Assembly (NCBI GenBank): GCA_020348385.1
Contig: CP070750.1
Location: forward strand, 299,154-346,398
Origin: Candidatus Aminicenantota bacterium
GTDB lineage: Bacteria > Acidobacteriota > Aminicenantia > Aminicenantales > Aminicenantaceae
Reading direction: 5' to 3'
Length of the DNA: 47,245 nt
Shown here: positions 25,894 through 33,397 of the stretch, in pieces
How positions within the stretch are numbered: the stretch's first letter is position 1
Layout: the number at the start of each line of letters is the position of its first letter
Translations under genes and position numbers: made by a program
Notes under the pieces: generated by a model
Seen by the model: the letters and a program-made list of their open reading frames with translations, nothing else
What the model was told of the DNA's origin: nothing
Databases searched by the model: none

Positions 25894-26631
25894 ATGGCAT
25901 TGGCATTTCCGTTCGATCCCCTCAAAAGATCCGAAGAAGTAGAAAATCAAGTCACAAAAGAGAATCAGAGGCTTTACTACCGTTTCCGGCCGGCTCCCTA
26001 TTATGGTGGAATTGCCACGGCCGATGCGGTGGGGTGCTCTTTTCTGTGTGCTTATTGCTGGAATTACAACAGGAATCTTTACCCGGAGAAATTCAAGAAA
26101 TTCTATTCATCCCAGCAGGTAGCAGACAAGCTTCTGCATATCGCAAGAAGAAAATCTTTTCGACTGTTTCGGATTAGTGGCGCTGAGCCTGTCTTGGGAG
26201 AGAATAGTTTTTTTCATTTGATCGAAGTCCTCAGGCTCATAAATCAGAGTAAACCCAGTTCTTTGTTCATCCTCGAGACCAACGGTTTTTATCTAGGCTA
26301 CAGGACAGATATATTGGAGAAGTTTCAGGAATTTTCAAATCTAAGAGTTCGTGTTTGCATAAAAGGAGTCGATGAAGATTCGTTCGCAAAGATAACAGGA
26401 GCGATAAAAGACTTTTATCGCTTCCCCCTGATTGCCCTTAGAGAGCTTGAGGGATTGGGGATAAAAGCATGGCCGGCTCTGATGGGAGATCTCTTCTCGA
26501 GGGAAAAAATCAGCAAATTTGAAAGTTCCCTTATTGAGAATGGCATTCGATCAGAACTGGAGTTAGAATTCCTCGAAACCTATCCTTTTGTTTTGGAAAA
26601 CATGAAAGAAAGGAAAATTCGGGTGATTTGA
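25894..26631 (+). CDS. Radical SAM protein, compact
   Basis: A 245-residue cytoplasmic protein. The iron-sulfur cluster motif is CSFLCAYC (Cys48, Cys52, Cys55), the canonical CX3CX2C. It is followed by a glycine/glutamate strand (FRISGAEPVLGENSF) fitting the GGEP-like SAM-binding motif, with Ser-Gly-Ala-Glu-Pro here. A shortened barrel continues (LFILETNGFYLG, LRVRVCIKGVDED) and ends near residue 200; there is no extra Cys-rich SPASM domain. It resembles the activase/molybdenum-cofactor-like radical SAM group but I cannot assign a substrate. It stands alone on the plus strand, divergent from the hydrolase and convergent with the small membrane protein. No strong ribosome site precedes the ATG. 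Confidence 0.85.
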   Translation: MALAFPFDPLKRSEEVENQVTKENQRLYYRFRPAPYYGGIATADAVGCSFLCAYCWNYNRNLYPEKFKKFYSSQQVADKLLHIARRKSFRLFRISGAEPVLGENSFFHLIEVLRLINQSKPSSLFILETNGFYLGYRTDILEKFQEFSNLRVRVCIKGVDEDSFAKITGAIKDFYRFPLIALRELEGLGIKAWPALMGDLFSREKISKFESSLIENGIRSELELEFLETYPFVLENMKERKIRVI

Positions 26632-26635
26632 GATT

Positions 26636-26905
26636 TCAAGCTCTTTTTTTCTTCGTGAACTTGTTGTAGAGCAAAGCGAAAAGAACGCCGACAATCCATG
26701 CATCGATGATGGCATACAGTGTAGCCACGAGAACTCCTCCGAATCCCCACTCTCCGAAATGGTAGCCGGGATAGATGGAGTCGATGGCTTTTAAAAATGC
26801 CGCCCCATAAGCCGGCCACAGCAAATTTGCGACTCCGACTAAGAGGACAAGTAATCCCCAAATCGAAGCAGCCGTGCACCCAAACCGAATAACATCAAAC
26901 TTCAT
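26636..26905 (-). CDS. Small two- to three-helix membrane protein (holin-like)
   Basis: An 89-residue protein with hydrophobic helices at about 12-34 (AASIWGLLVLLVGVANLLW) and 55-80 (GGVLVATLYAIIDAWIVGVL) and a basic tail TKKKRA. Similar proteins in related genomes are often labelled phage holin, but no phage gene is nearby, so I treat it only as a small membrane protein. ATG 26903-26905 has a strong AAGGAGG. Its stop lies 4 bases past the radical SAM stop in convergent orientation. A 7-bp hairpin (TATCCTG/CAGGATA, 26935-26952) lies in its upstream region. Confidence 0.65.
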   Translation of the reverse strand: MKFDVIRFGCTAASIWGLLVLLVGVANLLWPAYGAAFLKAIDSIYPGYHFGEWGFGGVLVATLYAIIDAWIVGVLFALLYNKFTKKKRA

Positions 26906-27003
26906 TCCCTCCTCCTTTTTAATTAGTACCTGGTTATCCTGACACCAGGATATTTAATTGGTGAAAACATATCCTATCCCCATTTTTACTAAGTGACAGA
27001 GTA

Positions 27004-27918
27004 TCATGTCTCTGATTCAGCTAGAGCGGAGATGAATCGTTCGGCACTTATTGGAGCGCTTCCTTCGAAGTGGTTGTTTAGGTTGACAAAGGTCACGATA
27101 TTTTGTCTGCGGTTAGTTCGTACAATTTGCGCAGCGGCTTTCAATCCTTCGGGCTTGGGAGATATCACTCGATTCCATAATCCGCCTGTTTGTGTTTCTA
27201 TTTCCAATCTATCGCCTCCATGGAGCCGGACGATGCAAAAATCCGCAGTTGCAGGCTGGAATTTTTCGTAAACTTCCCCGATGTGAGGCATGTAGTATCC
27301 TTCCAGATAAACATAGCCGAGATCGTGATCTTTGAGGAATCGGAAAAAAGCAGGGGAGAGGTAGTTAGGATTGCGAATCTCAATGGCGTAGCGATACCCT
27401 TTCGGTGCCTTGATGATGAACTCATGGAATTTATCGAAAAACATTTCTTTGGTGGGCATCTTTTTTTTATTGAGGTATTCGAACTGGAACATGATAGGAC
27501 CCAATTTTCTCTCTATCAGCGTCAATCTCTCGAGAAACTTTTCCAAAAGTTCATTATCCAGAAAATGTTCGTTCGCTTGGCCAGCGTATTGTGCGTATTT
27601 TTTTGGCTGCTTGGCATAAAAGTGAGTCAGGGTTAGGGAGTTCGGGGCTTTGACCGTAAACAAAAAATCTTCGGGAACGCTATCGGCATAGGTCTTAACA
27701 GTCCCGATGTCTGGGAGTTTTATCCCGCCTGGAAACAAACTCCAGAACCACTGGTCGATCTCTACCGACCTGAGATGCCTTGCGTAGTCGGCAAGATAGT
27801 CATCTGGTCTGTAGCTTTTATCAGCATCATAAAAAAGTCCTTTCCATGAATCGAACTTCCAGGAACAAGTCCCGATTTTTAAATAGGGTTTGTAATCCTC
27901 TGGGATGGTAACCTTCAT
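27004..27918 (-). CDS. DUF72 (YecE-like) family protein
   Basis: A 304-residue cytoplasmic protein of the DUF72 TIM-barrel family. The opening YLKIGTCSWKFDSWKGLFY and the VEIDQWFWSL, FLFTVKAP and RYAIEIRNPNYL segments are the classic family motifs (GTSxW, YxxxEVNxTFY-like, FxFxxKxP, EFR-like). Near the C-terminus VRLHGGDR precedes the last barrel strand (NIVTFVNLNNHFEGSAP). The biochemical role is unsettled; conserved polar residues at the barrel mouth suggest a binding or hydrolytic site. The start is ATG 27916-27918. The frame is open to 28005, but the promoter at 27955-27983 lies inside that extension. Confidence 0.88.
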   Translation of the reverse strand: MKVTIPEDYKPYLKIGTCSWKFDSWKGLFYDADKSYRPDDYLADYARHLRSVEIDQWFWSLFPGGIKLPDIGTVKTYADSVPEDFLFTVKAPNSLTLTHFYAKQPKKYAQYAGQANEHFLDNELLEKFLERLTLIERKLGPIMFQFEYLNKKKMPTKEMFFDKFHEFIIKAPKGYRYAIEIRNPNYLSPAFFRFLKDHDLGYVYLEGYYMPHIGEVYEKFQPATADFCIVRLHGGDRLEIETQTGGLWNRVISPKPEGLKAAAQIVRTNRRQNIVTFVNLNNHFEGSAPISAERFISALAESET

Positions 27919-27954
27919 AATACCCGACTCACTCTCCCGTTCTGCGCTTATCTG

Positions 27955-27983
27955 CTTATAGCACAGGATTCTTGGAAATTCAA
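27955..27983 (-). promoter_or_regulatory. Extended -10 promoter of the DUF72 gene
   Basis: On the minus strand, TTGAAT (27978-27983), 17 bases ending TGC, then TATAAG (27955-27960). The TG at the spacer end makes an extended -10. The predicted start near 27948 supports the ATG at 27918. Confidence 0.5.
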
Positions 27984-28035
27984 TGACATGACATGTGACT
28001 TTCACTCGGGATCTGTTGCCTCATATGGCTTTTTC

Positions 28036-28062
28036 GATTATGATTTTGACACATTCATAATC
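28036..28062. repeat. 8-bp inverted repeat directly before the NfeD-like start codon
   Basis: GATTATGA (28036-28043) and TCATAATC (28055-28062) are exact reverse complements, separated by 11 bases and ending 2 bases before ATG 28065. No Shine-Dalgarno sequence is visible there. It may be an operator or a leader hairpin that limits initiation. Confidence 0.4.
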
Positions 28063-28064
28063 AG

Positions 28065-28361
28065 ATGCTAAAAATTCTGCTGATATTGATCATCGCTTAC
28101 ATCCTGTTTGAGCTTGTGGAACATGTAGTCATTCCGCTGTACTGGGTGATCGCTAGAAAACAGAAGCGATCTCCCTCAGGAGAGTCGGGCATGGTTGGGC
28201 TCATTGCCGAAGTAAGAGAGTGGAAAGGCACAAAAGGCAGGATTTTTGTGCATGGAGAACTTTGGAATGCCAAGAGCGATGTCTCTTTCAATCCTGGAGA
28301 TGAAGTCATTGTCCAATCCGTGAAAAGGTTGGTGTTAACGGTGAAACGCCTGGAAAAATGA
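28065..28361 (+). CDS. NfeD-like membrane-anchored OB-fold protein
   Basis: A 98-residue protein: an N-terminal transmembrane helix (about 3-30, LKILLILIIAYILFELVEHV), a short basic linker (RKQKR) and a C-terminal OB-fold domain (about 42-98) with GMVGLIAEVREW, GRIFVHGELWNAKS and FNPGDEVIV. That domain is the NfeD C-terminal unit, which usually partners SPFH/stomatin-type membrane proteins. No stomatin gene or ClpP-type protease domain accompanies it here, so it is a stand-alone short form. It ends 2 bases before the stop of kinase 2 (convergent). Function is inferred from the fold only. Confidence 0.8.
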   Translation: MLKILLILIIAYILFELVEHVVIPLYWVIARKQKRSPSGESGMVGLIAEVREWKGTKGRIFVHGELWNAKSDVSFNPGDEVIVQSVKRLVLTVKRLEK

Positions 28362-28363
28362 AT

Positions 28364-31081
28364 TCACTCGGGACGGAAGAGGGCTCGAAAATTGGGATCG
28401 GGCTGTAAAGAATAGAAGGCAGGATAAATTTGCAGGAAGTAGGGATCCGAGTGTCCGGATTCAATGACCTGCCTCAACGTGTCTATGGCTTCGTTTGATT
28501 TGCCGTATAACGCATAAACTTCAGCCAGGTATGTGAAGGCCCCTAGGTCGTTCAATCCCAACGACTTGGCTTGTTTGATATACTTGTCGACATTCTCCGA
28601 CTTCCCGCTTGCTAGTTCGAGCTTTGCCATCAGGAGGGGAATCCATGCCGCTTCCCAGGTTTTTCCGACTTTCTCCAGCAGATCAGATATCCCTTCTTCC
28701 GCCATTTTTATAGCGGAATCTGCTTGCCCTGATTTCCTTAAGGCTAGGGCCAGGTAATAACAGTTCAACGGATAGAAATTTTGCATTCGCCCTTGTTGAA
28801 CAAGCTCGCGGAATTGCTCGAAATATGGTACGGCTTCTGCGGCTCTGCCTGCGACCATCAGGATATAGGCTATGTTCGGCAATCCCCAAGGGTGTTGGGG
28901 ATCAAGAGACAGGACTTTTTTATACGCCTCGGTTGCCTCGTCGAATCGAGTCTGCGCAGCGAGGGCATAACCCAACCAGTGGTGATGAACGGCGATTTCA
29001 GGTGCCAGAGCCACGACTCTTCTTGCAGCCTCTTCGGCCGAAATGGGGTCTCTCCTGAAAGTGAGGTGAGTCCACCAAAGATTGGCCAGAGGGATGCTAT
29101 TTCGTGGGGCCACCTCGGAGGCCTTCTCGAACATGGCAATAGCTTCCTCATGGCGTCCAAGATTCCGGAGTATAACTCCAGCGTTGTTGTACCCTTGCAT
29201 AATATCAGGATAAAGCTCTCGTATGATCCGATATTCTTCCAAAGCGGCCTCGTAATCTTCGTCCACATACCATAAATTAGCCGTTTTGATTAAGAGATAT
29301 TCCTGGTGTGTGATGCCCTCTGCATCTGCGAGAGCATGTTTGAGTTCTTCTTGTCCTTTTTCCTTTTGGTTCATAAATTGAATGAGCAGAAGACCAAGCG
29401 AGCCCCTTGCTGCCACAAACTTTGGATCTTTTTCTAAGGCAAGCTCAAAGAATGAGGCTGCGTCTTTGAATTTGCCTTCATCCCATTTCGCCTGTCCCAT
29501 GGAAAGGTAGTGCAAAGCTTCCCACGAGGATGTGGTATGTTGGATTAGAGCCTTATCCGCCTCTTCGATAGATTTTAATGATTCTCCCAAACGAGAACGC
29601 ACCTGCCGGGCCAGCTTATCGATGGCATTAAGAAGCACCTCTTCACGACCCAGGGCCGTTACACGGATCCTGTCCACATGTCTTTTTCGTCTAGGATCGA
29701 CCAGGATGGCCTGCAGCTCATAGGCTTCCCCAGCTTTGAGGATTCGTGGAATAATCATGGCCCTGATCCCAGAGAATCGGCAGATATCAGAACCCAGCTC
29801 TTCGTCAATCCGAGAGCCGGGATCCAGTCTCATCAATTTTAGAGTTTCTGCCACCTGCCCCTTATCGAAGATACTGGCATAGGGGGATTGTTGGAGGTCA
29901 GCCTCAATAGCTGTCTGCAGGGCCATATCGAATACGGAATCCCCCGTCTGATTATCCACATCAGCCACTAGTAATTTATCGCGTTCATGGAAAGCCAGGC
30001 TGGGCTTGGTCAATAGCCAGGTTAAAAGAACCGTCATAAGCACTGATGCAGCTACAATGCCACCGATTAAAAGTCGCTTGCGAGGCCGGCGGAATAAAAC
30101 GGTTCGTGTGGGCAGTGTTGCTCCTGTGATCAATTTCAACTTCAAGTCTTCCAAATTTTGAGACAACTCCATCGCAGAAGAAAACCTCTTTTTGCGATCC
30201 TTGGATAGGGCGAGCCGAATGATCTGTTCCAGTTCCTTGGGAACAGCTGTTTCCAATCCTTTGATGGTGTTGGGCTCCCTGTTCAGAATGGAATACAAAA
30301 TGGCTTGTTCGTTTTCCCCTTTGAACGGGGGTTCGCCAGTCATGATTTCAAACAGCAAAACTCCCAGCGCCCATATATCCGTCCTCTGATCGACTTCTTC
30401 TCCCATTGCCTGTTCTGGAGACATGTAGGCCGCAGTGCCCACAGCAGTGCCATCCCTCGTAACGCGAGTGGAGCCAGATAATTTGGCCACACCGAAATCC
30501 ACGATTTTTGCTAGCCCGTCATCAGTCATCATGATGTTAGCTGGTTTAATATCACGGTGGACGATGTCGTGCTCATGGGCTTTGGCCAATCCCTTGGAAA
30601 CCTGTATGGCGATGTCTAAGGTGTCTTTCAAGCTGAGCGGTCCTCTTTGAATCTTCTCTTTCATGCTTTCTCCGGTATAGAAAGCCATGGCGATATACAT
30701 CTGTCCCTCTTCGGTTTCATCGATTTCATGAATGGTGCAGATATTTGGATGGTCTAAAGCTGAAGCTGCTTGTGCTTCATGGATGAACCGCTCTCTAGCC
30801 CGTTCATTCTGCGTGAGCTCAGGTGACAGAAATTTGAGGGCAACCATCCGTTTGAGTTTGGTATCCTCTGCCTTATAGACGACTCCCATTCCCCCGATTC
30901 CCAATCGTTCGAGGATTTTGTATTTCCCGGCGATAATGCTGCCTTGAACCAACTGATTGGTCGACACCTGCAGGGTCTTGGTCAGCGAAATGTTCTCATC
31001 TTCATGATGAAGGGGAGAGGCACAATTACCGCAGAAGTGTGTGTTGTCAGGATTTTTAAAGGTACATTTGGGACATTCCAC
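28364..31081 (-). CDS. Receptor-type Ser/Thr protein kinase 2: zinc ribbon, kinase, TM, TPR
   Basis: A 905-residue Hanks-type kinase with the same plan as kinase 1. The zinc ribbon uses Cys3, Cys6, Cys17 and Cys20. The kinase domain (about 52-315) has GIGGMG, Lys83, Glu102, HRDIKPAN with Asp177, and DFG Asp195, all intact. The transmembrane helix is at about 337-357. The extracytoplasmic part differs from kinase 1: a shorter non-TPR region (about 360-500, DKLLVADVDNQTGDSVFDMA) and then a long run of TPR units, for example EDYEAALEEYRIIRELYPD and GRHEEAIAMFEKASEVAPRN. Relatives with this layout are plentiful in acidobacterial-type genomes. The start is the ATG at 31079-31081 near GGTGGA, 25 bases after its predicted transcript start. 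Targets are unknown. Confidence 0.9.
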   Translation of the reverse strand: MECPKCTFKNPDNTHFCGNCASPLHHEDENISLTKTLQVSTNQLVQGSIIAGKYKILERLGIGGMGVVYKAEDTKLKRMVALKFLSPELTQNERARERFIHEAQAASALDHPNICTIHEIDETEEGQMYIAMAFYTGESMKEKIQRGPLSLKDTLDIAIQVSKGLAKAHEHDIVHRDIKPANIMMTDDGLAKIVDFGVAKLSGSTRVTRDGTAVGTAAYMSPEQAMGEEVDQRTDIWALGVLLFEIMTGEPPFKGENEQAILYSILNREPNTIKGLETAVPKELEQIIRLALSKDRKKRFSSAMELSQNLEDLKLKLITGATLPTRTVLFRRPRKRLLIGGIVAASVLMTVLLTWLLTKPSLAFHERDKLLVADVDNQTGDSVFDMALQTAIEADLQQSPYASIFDKGQVAETLKLMRLDPGSRIDEELGSDICRFSGIRAMIIPRILKAGEAYELQAILVDPRRKRHVDRIRVTALGREEVLLNAIDKLARQVRSRLGESLKSIEEADKALIQHTTSSWEALHYLSMGQAKWDEGKFKDAASFFELALEKDPKFVAARGSLGLLLIQFMNQKEKGQEELKHALADAEGITHQEYLLIKTANLWYVDEDYEAALEEYRIIRELYPDIMQGYNNAGVILRNLGRHEEAIAMFEKASEVAPRNSIPLANLWWTHLTFRRDPISAEEAARRVVALAPEIAVHHHWLGYALAAQTRFDEATEAYKKVLSLDPQHPWGLPNIAYILMVAGRAAEAVPYFEQFRELVQQGRMQNFYPLNCYYLALALRKSGQADSAIKMAEEGISDLLEKVGKTWEAAWIPLLMAKLELASGKSENVDKYIKQAKSLGLNDLGAFTYLAEVYALYGKSNEAIDTLRQVIESGHSDPYFLQIYPAFYSLQPDPNFRALFRPE

Positions 31082-31112
31082 CGCTCATTATCCCTGTTGA
31101 CGGATCAGTAAA

Positions 31113-31141
31113 AGATTATCAGTTGTAGAGAACTGAGTCAA
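31113..31141 (-). promoter_or_regulatory. Extended -10 promoter of Ser/Thr kinase 2
   Basis: On the minus strand, TTGACT (31136-31141), 17 bases ending CTGA, then TAATCT (31113-31118). The block AACTGATA-x-TCTTT is shared with the kinase 1 promoter with one base different. Confidence 0.5.
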
Positions 31142-31165
31142 TAAGGCCTTCAAGGAAATAGGCGG

Positions 31166-32806
31166 TCAATATCCTCTTGCAAGAAAAGTCCAGAATTTAT
31201 CTCCTAGTTCCCAGTACTTGTTTATGGCAGCGCGGGCAAAATCGTTGGTGTACTTGGTGAGATACTGTTTGGCTTTGAGGATATCCTCTTCCGTTTTGCC
31301 TCCGTTGTAGAGCTCCAAAACCTTTTTTTCGATATCGGGTAGATCGACAAAAGCTTTCTCCTCGAATTCTTTTATGGCTTTTTCAATATGTTCTTTGGCT
31401 TGTCCCCATTTAAACGTCGCAAGTTTGTTGGCTCTTCGGAACGCCCAGGCTGCCGAATCTCTCCGGAACCTGTGCTGAGCACCCACTTCGAAACTGGGAA
31501 GAAGCTCTGTCACACCTGCAAAGATGGGGAATCTTGCGCTTTGGCCGGGATTATCGAAAGAGAACCAGCTAACGCCTCCTACCGGATCAGGGAGCCAATC
31601 CCGACATTGGGTGATGTGGGAATAGGAACATCCGGCAATGGCGATGGTCCTGTAATAGGGAGCGACATCGGGCTTAAGGGTGTTGAGGAGGCTCCGCATA
31701 TCCCCAGACATCCAAGGACTGACGATCGGGCTTTTGATGGTTTTATTACTTCTTCGAGCTTTAACCATCAGGTTTTGGGTCGAGTCCCATTCTGTCCCCG
31801 CATAAGTTTGGCGGTACATCTCGATGATATCTCTTACCGATACTTTTTTGTCCGGTTTCACAGAGAAGGGGAGCTCTTCAGCCTCGTAGTCCAAGTTCAG
31901 GGATGGCGCAAATGTGTTCAAAACAAAATACTCCCGGCTCGAAAAGGGTTTTCTTCCGCTGTATGCTTTCCAAAATTTAAAAGGTTCGTCGCCATTGGGA
32001 TCCCACCACCCCTTTTTTTCCGCGTAGGTAAAAACATTATGAGATGCCATGTAGTGATCGGGATCATCCAGGTCCAGTTCTGCGATTCTGGGGATATTGG
32101 CCGAAATCCCGATGTGATCGTCGGGAATCCGGACTGCGGCCCAAATCGCGCCCTTTTGCAACAGACCTTCCCCAAAAATCTCGAAATGCCAGACCTCTTT
32201 AGGATCAGCGATCGTGATACATTCGCCCCAGTCTCCGTATCCGTATTCTTTGACAAGTTCTCCGATGAGCCTGATAGCATCCCGGGCGTTTGTGCATCTT
32301 TCGAGCGCGATACGCTCCAATTCCTCGATCATGAACATGCCCTCCCCGTTACGGAGCTCTCTCTTGCCGCCGATCGTGGTCTCTCCAATGGCCAATTGAT
32401 GCTCATTAAAGCAGGGGTAAGCTGTATTGAGGAAAGCGTAGGTTTTTTCCACTTGGGGGATTTCCCCTTTTTCAGTGATGCCTCGGAGATCCCAAGATGT
32501 TTCGGTATGCATTTTTCCTGTGTAGACTTTATTTTTTGCCCCTTCGGGATACTCTTGCGGAGGCACCATGTTTACCCACATGCGGTAATTTCCATCACAT
32601 GTGTGGCAGGTGATGACCGAGCCGTCGGTCGAGGCCAGTTTTGCCACCTGGATGCTCGTGCACCCGAATTCAACCTCTTCCCACTTCTTTAAAGCAGGAC
32701 TATCTTGCGTGGCTGAGGAAAACAGCAGAAAGGATGCAGATATCAGCAAGATAAGTGAAAAGAAGAATAATCCTTTGAGGTTTTTTCCCTTGCTGAAGGT
32801 TTTCAT
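31166..32806 (-). CDS. Secreted C69-family dipeptidase (N-terminal nucleophile hydrolase)
   Basis: A 546-residue peptidase of the PepD/C69 class, which hydrolyses dipeptides by an N-terminal-nucleophile mechanism. A signal peptide or leader (about 11-33) and a short propeptide precede FGCTSIQVAK; Cys49 is the expected nucleophile once the leader is removed. Further family segments are DGSVITCHTCDGNYR, NEHQLAIGETTIGG, GYGDWGECITIADPKEVWHFE and MASHNVFTYAE. The C-terminal 100 residues are helical and end KFWTFLARGY. With a secreted leader it would act outside the cytoplasm, next in line to the S9 peptidase. The start is ATG 32804-32806 behind AAAGGAG, with a near-consensus promoter upstream. 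Confidence 0.9.
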   Translation of the reverse strand: MKTFSKGKNLKGLFFFSLILLISASFLLFSSATQDSPALKKWEEVEFGCTSIQVAKLASTDGSVITCHTCDGNYRMWVNMVPPQEYPEGAKNKVYTGKMHTETSWDLRGITEKGEIPQVEKTYAFLNTAYPCFNEHQLAIGETTIGGKRELRNGEGMFMIEELERIALERCTNARDAIRLIGELVKEYGYGDWGECITIADPKEVWHFEIFGEGLLQKGAIWAAVRIPDDHIGISANIPRIAELDLDDPDHYMASHNVFTYAEKKGWWDPNGDEPFKFWKAYSGRKPFSSREYFVLNTFAPSLNLDYEAEELPFSVKPDKKVSVRDIIEMYRQTYAGTEWDSTQNLMVKARRSNKTIKSPIVSPWMSGDMRSLLNTLKPDVAPYYRTIAIAGCSYSHITQCRDWLPDPVGGVSWFSFDNPGQSARFPIFAGVTELLPSFEVGAQHRFRRDSAAWAFRRANKLATFKWGQAKEHIEKAIKEFEEKAFVDLPDIEKKVLELYNGGKTEEDILKAKQYLTKYTNDFARAAINKYWELGDKFWTFLARGY

Positions 32807-32841
32807 GATCTCACTCCTTTGATTTTTTGAATTTTACCTCC

Positions 32842-32870
32842 ATTATTGGAATTGTTGTGGGTACTGTCAA
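32842..32870 (-). promoter_or_regulatory. Near-consensus promoter of the C69 dipeptidase gene
   Basis: On the minus strand, consensus TTGACA (32865-32870), 17 bases, then AATAAT (32842-32847, 5/6). It places the transcript start near 32835 and a leader of about 29 bases. Confidence 0.6.
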
Positions 32871-33204
32871 CAAAAAAAACCAAAACTTGAAATCCAGAGG
32901 TTCAAAAGTGGAGGAATATCTCCACGATCCCTTGGACATTCGTATTTTTCCTCGATAGGGCTGCACCAAGCGAATTTTTTTACTTTCGATGCGGGACAAG
33001 TCAAATCACTACGGCTGTTCGGATACGCATACCGACTGTTCAATTATGGACAGGTGGTTCTTATTGAGAACTAGTCCTCCCCTAGATAAACTATTGGCAT
33101 TAATTTTGCAGTTTTAGGTTAGAAGCCCACTGGTTTTCGTTACGACATGACAGAATCGGAAACATGTAGTAGGGAAACGAAATAAGACTAGGAGAGGAGT
33201 GAAC
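32871..33204. other. Intergenic gap between divergent dipeptidase and Tat-leader ORF
   Basis: No credible gene, repeat array or RNA is visible. The only local structure I note is a 6-bp inverted repeat GTGGAG/CTCCAC around a 6-base centre near 32910-32928. The 3' end carries the ribosome site for the ORF at 33205. Confidence 0.5.
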
Positions 33205-33357
33205 ATGAACAAGACACACGGGATCGATAGACGAAGTTTCATCAAAAAGTCGACAGCGGGATTGATTAGTGGCGGATTTTTTGGCCGAGCAGGTTTTCCC
33301 CGTCCGCAAGAAGAGGATGAAGCGGATTCTCCTCGAATCCTGAATGATTTTATTTGA
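33205..33357 (+). pseudogene. Orphan twin-arginine leader ORF (50 residues), probable remnant of an exported enzyme
   Basis: An ATG behind a very strong GGAGAGGAG reads 50 residues: a twin-arginine motif DRRSFIKKS, a weakly hydrophobic glycine-rich segment (AGLISGGFFGRAG), the linker FPRPQEEDEADSPRILNDF, then TGA. This is the exact layout of Tat leaders of exported aldo/keto-reductase-like and other oxidoreductases in related genomes, but the enzyme domain is absent. The next gene starts 40 bases later with its own ribosome site. I read it as the surviving 5' end of a deleted gene; a functional short peptide is possible but less likely. The ORF is too short to be found by length filters. Confidence 0.6.
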
Positions 33358-33397
33358 TTTATATATATATCGTAACATGAGGAATTAAGGAGGACAA

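Noticed and set aside
26636..26905. Phage holin
   Set aside because: There is no endolysin, spanin or other phage gene around it; a two-helix membrane protein alone is not evidence of a prophage.
26935..26952. 7-bp hairpin TATCCTG/CAGGATA as a terminator
   Set aside because: No T tract follows on either strand; it may be a small regulatory palindrome, but position alone does not show it.
31388..32692. 434-codon open frame antisense to the C69 dipeptidase
   Set aside because: The opposite strand carries a full-length recognisable peptidase with promoter and ribosome site; the antisense protein has no family features and is a compositional shadow.
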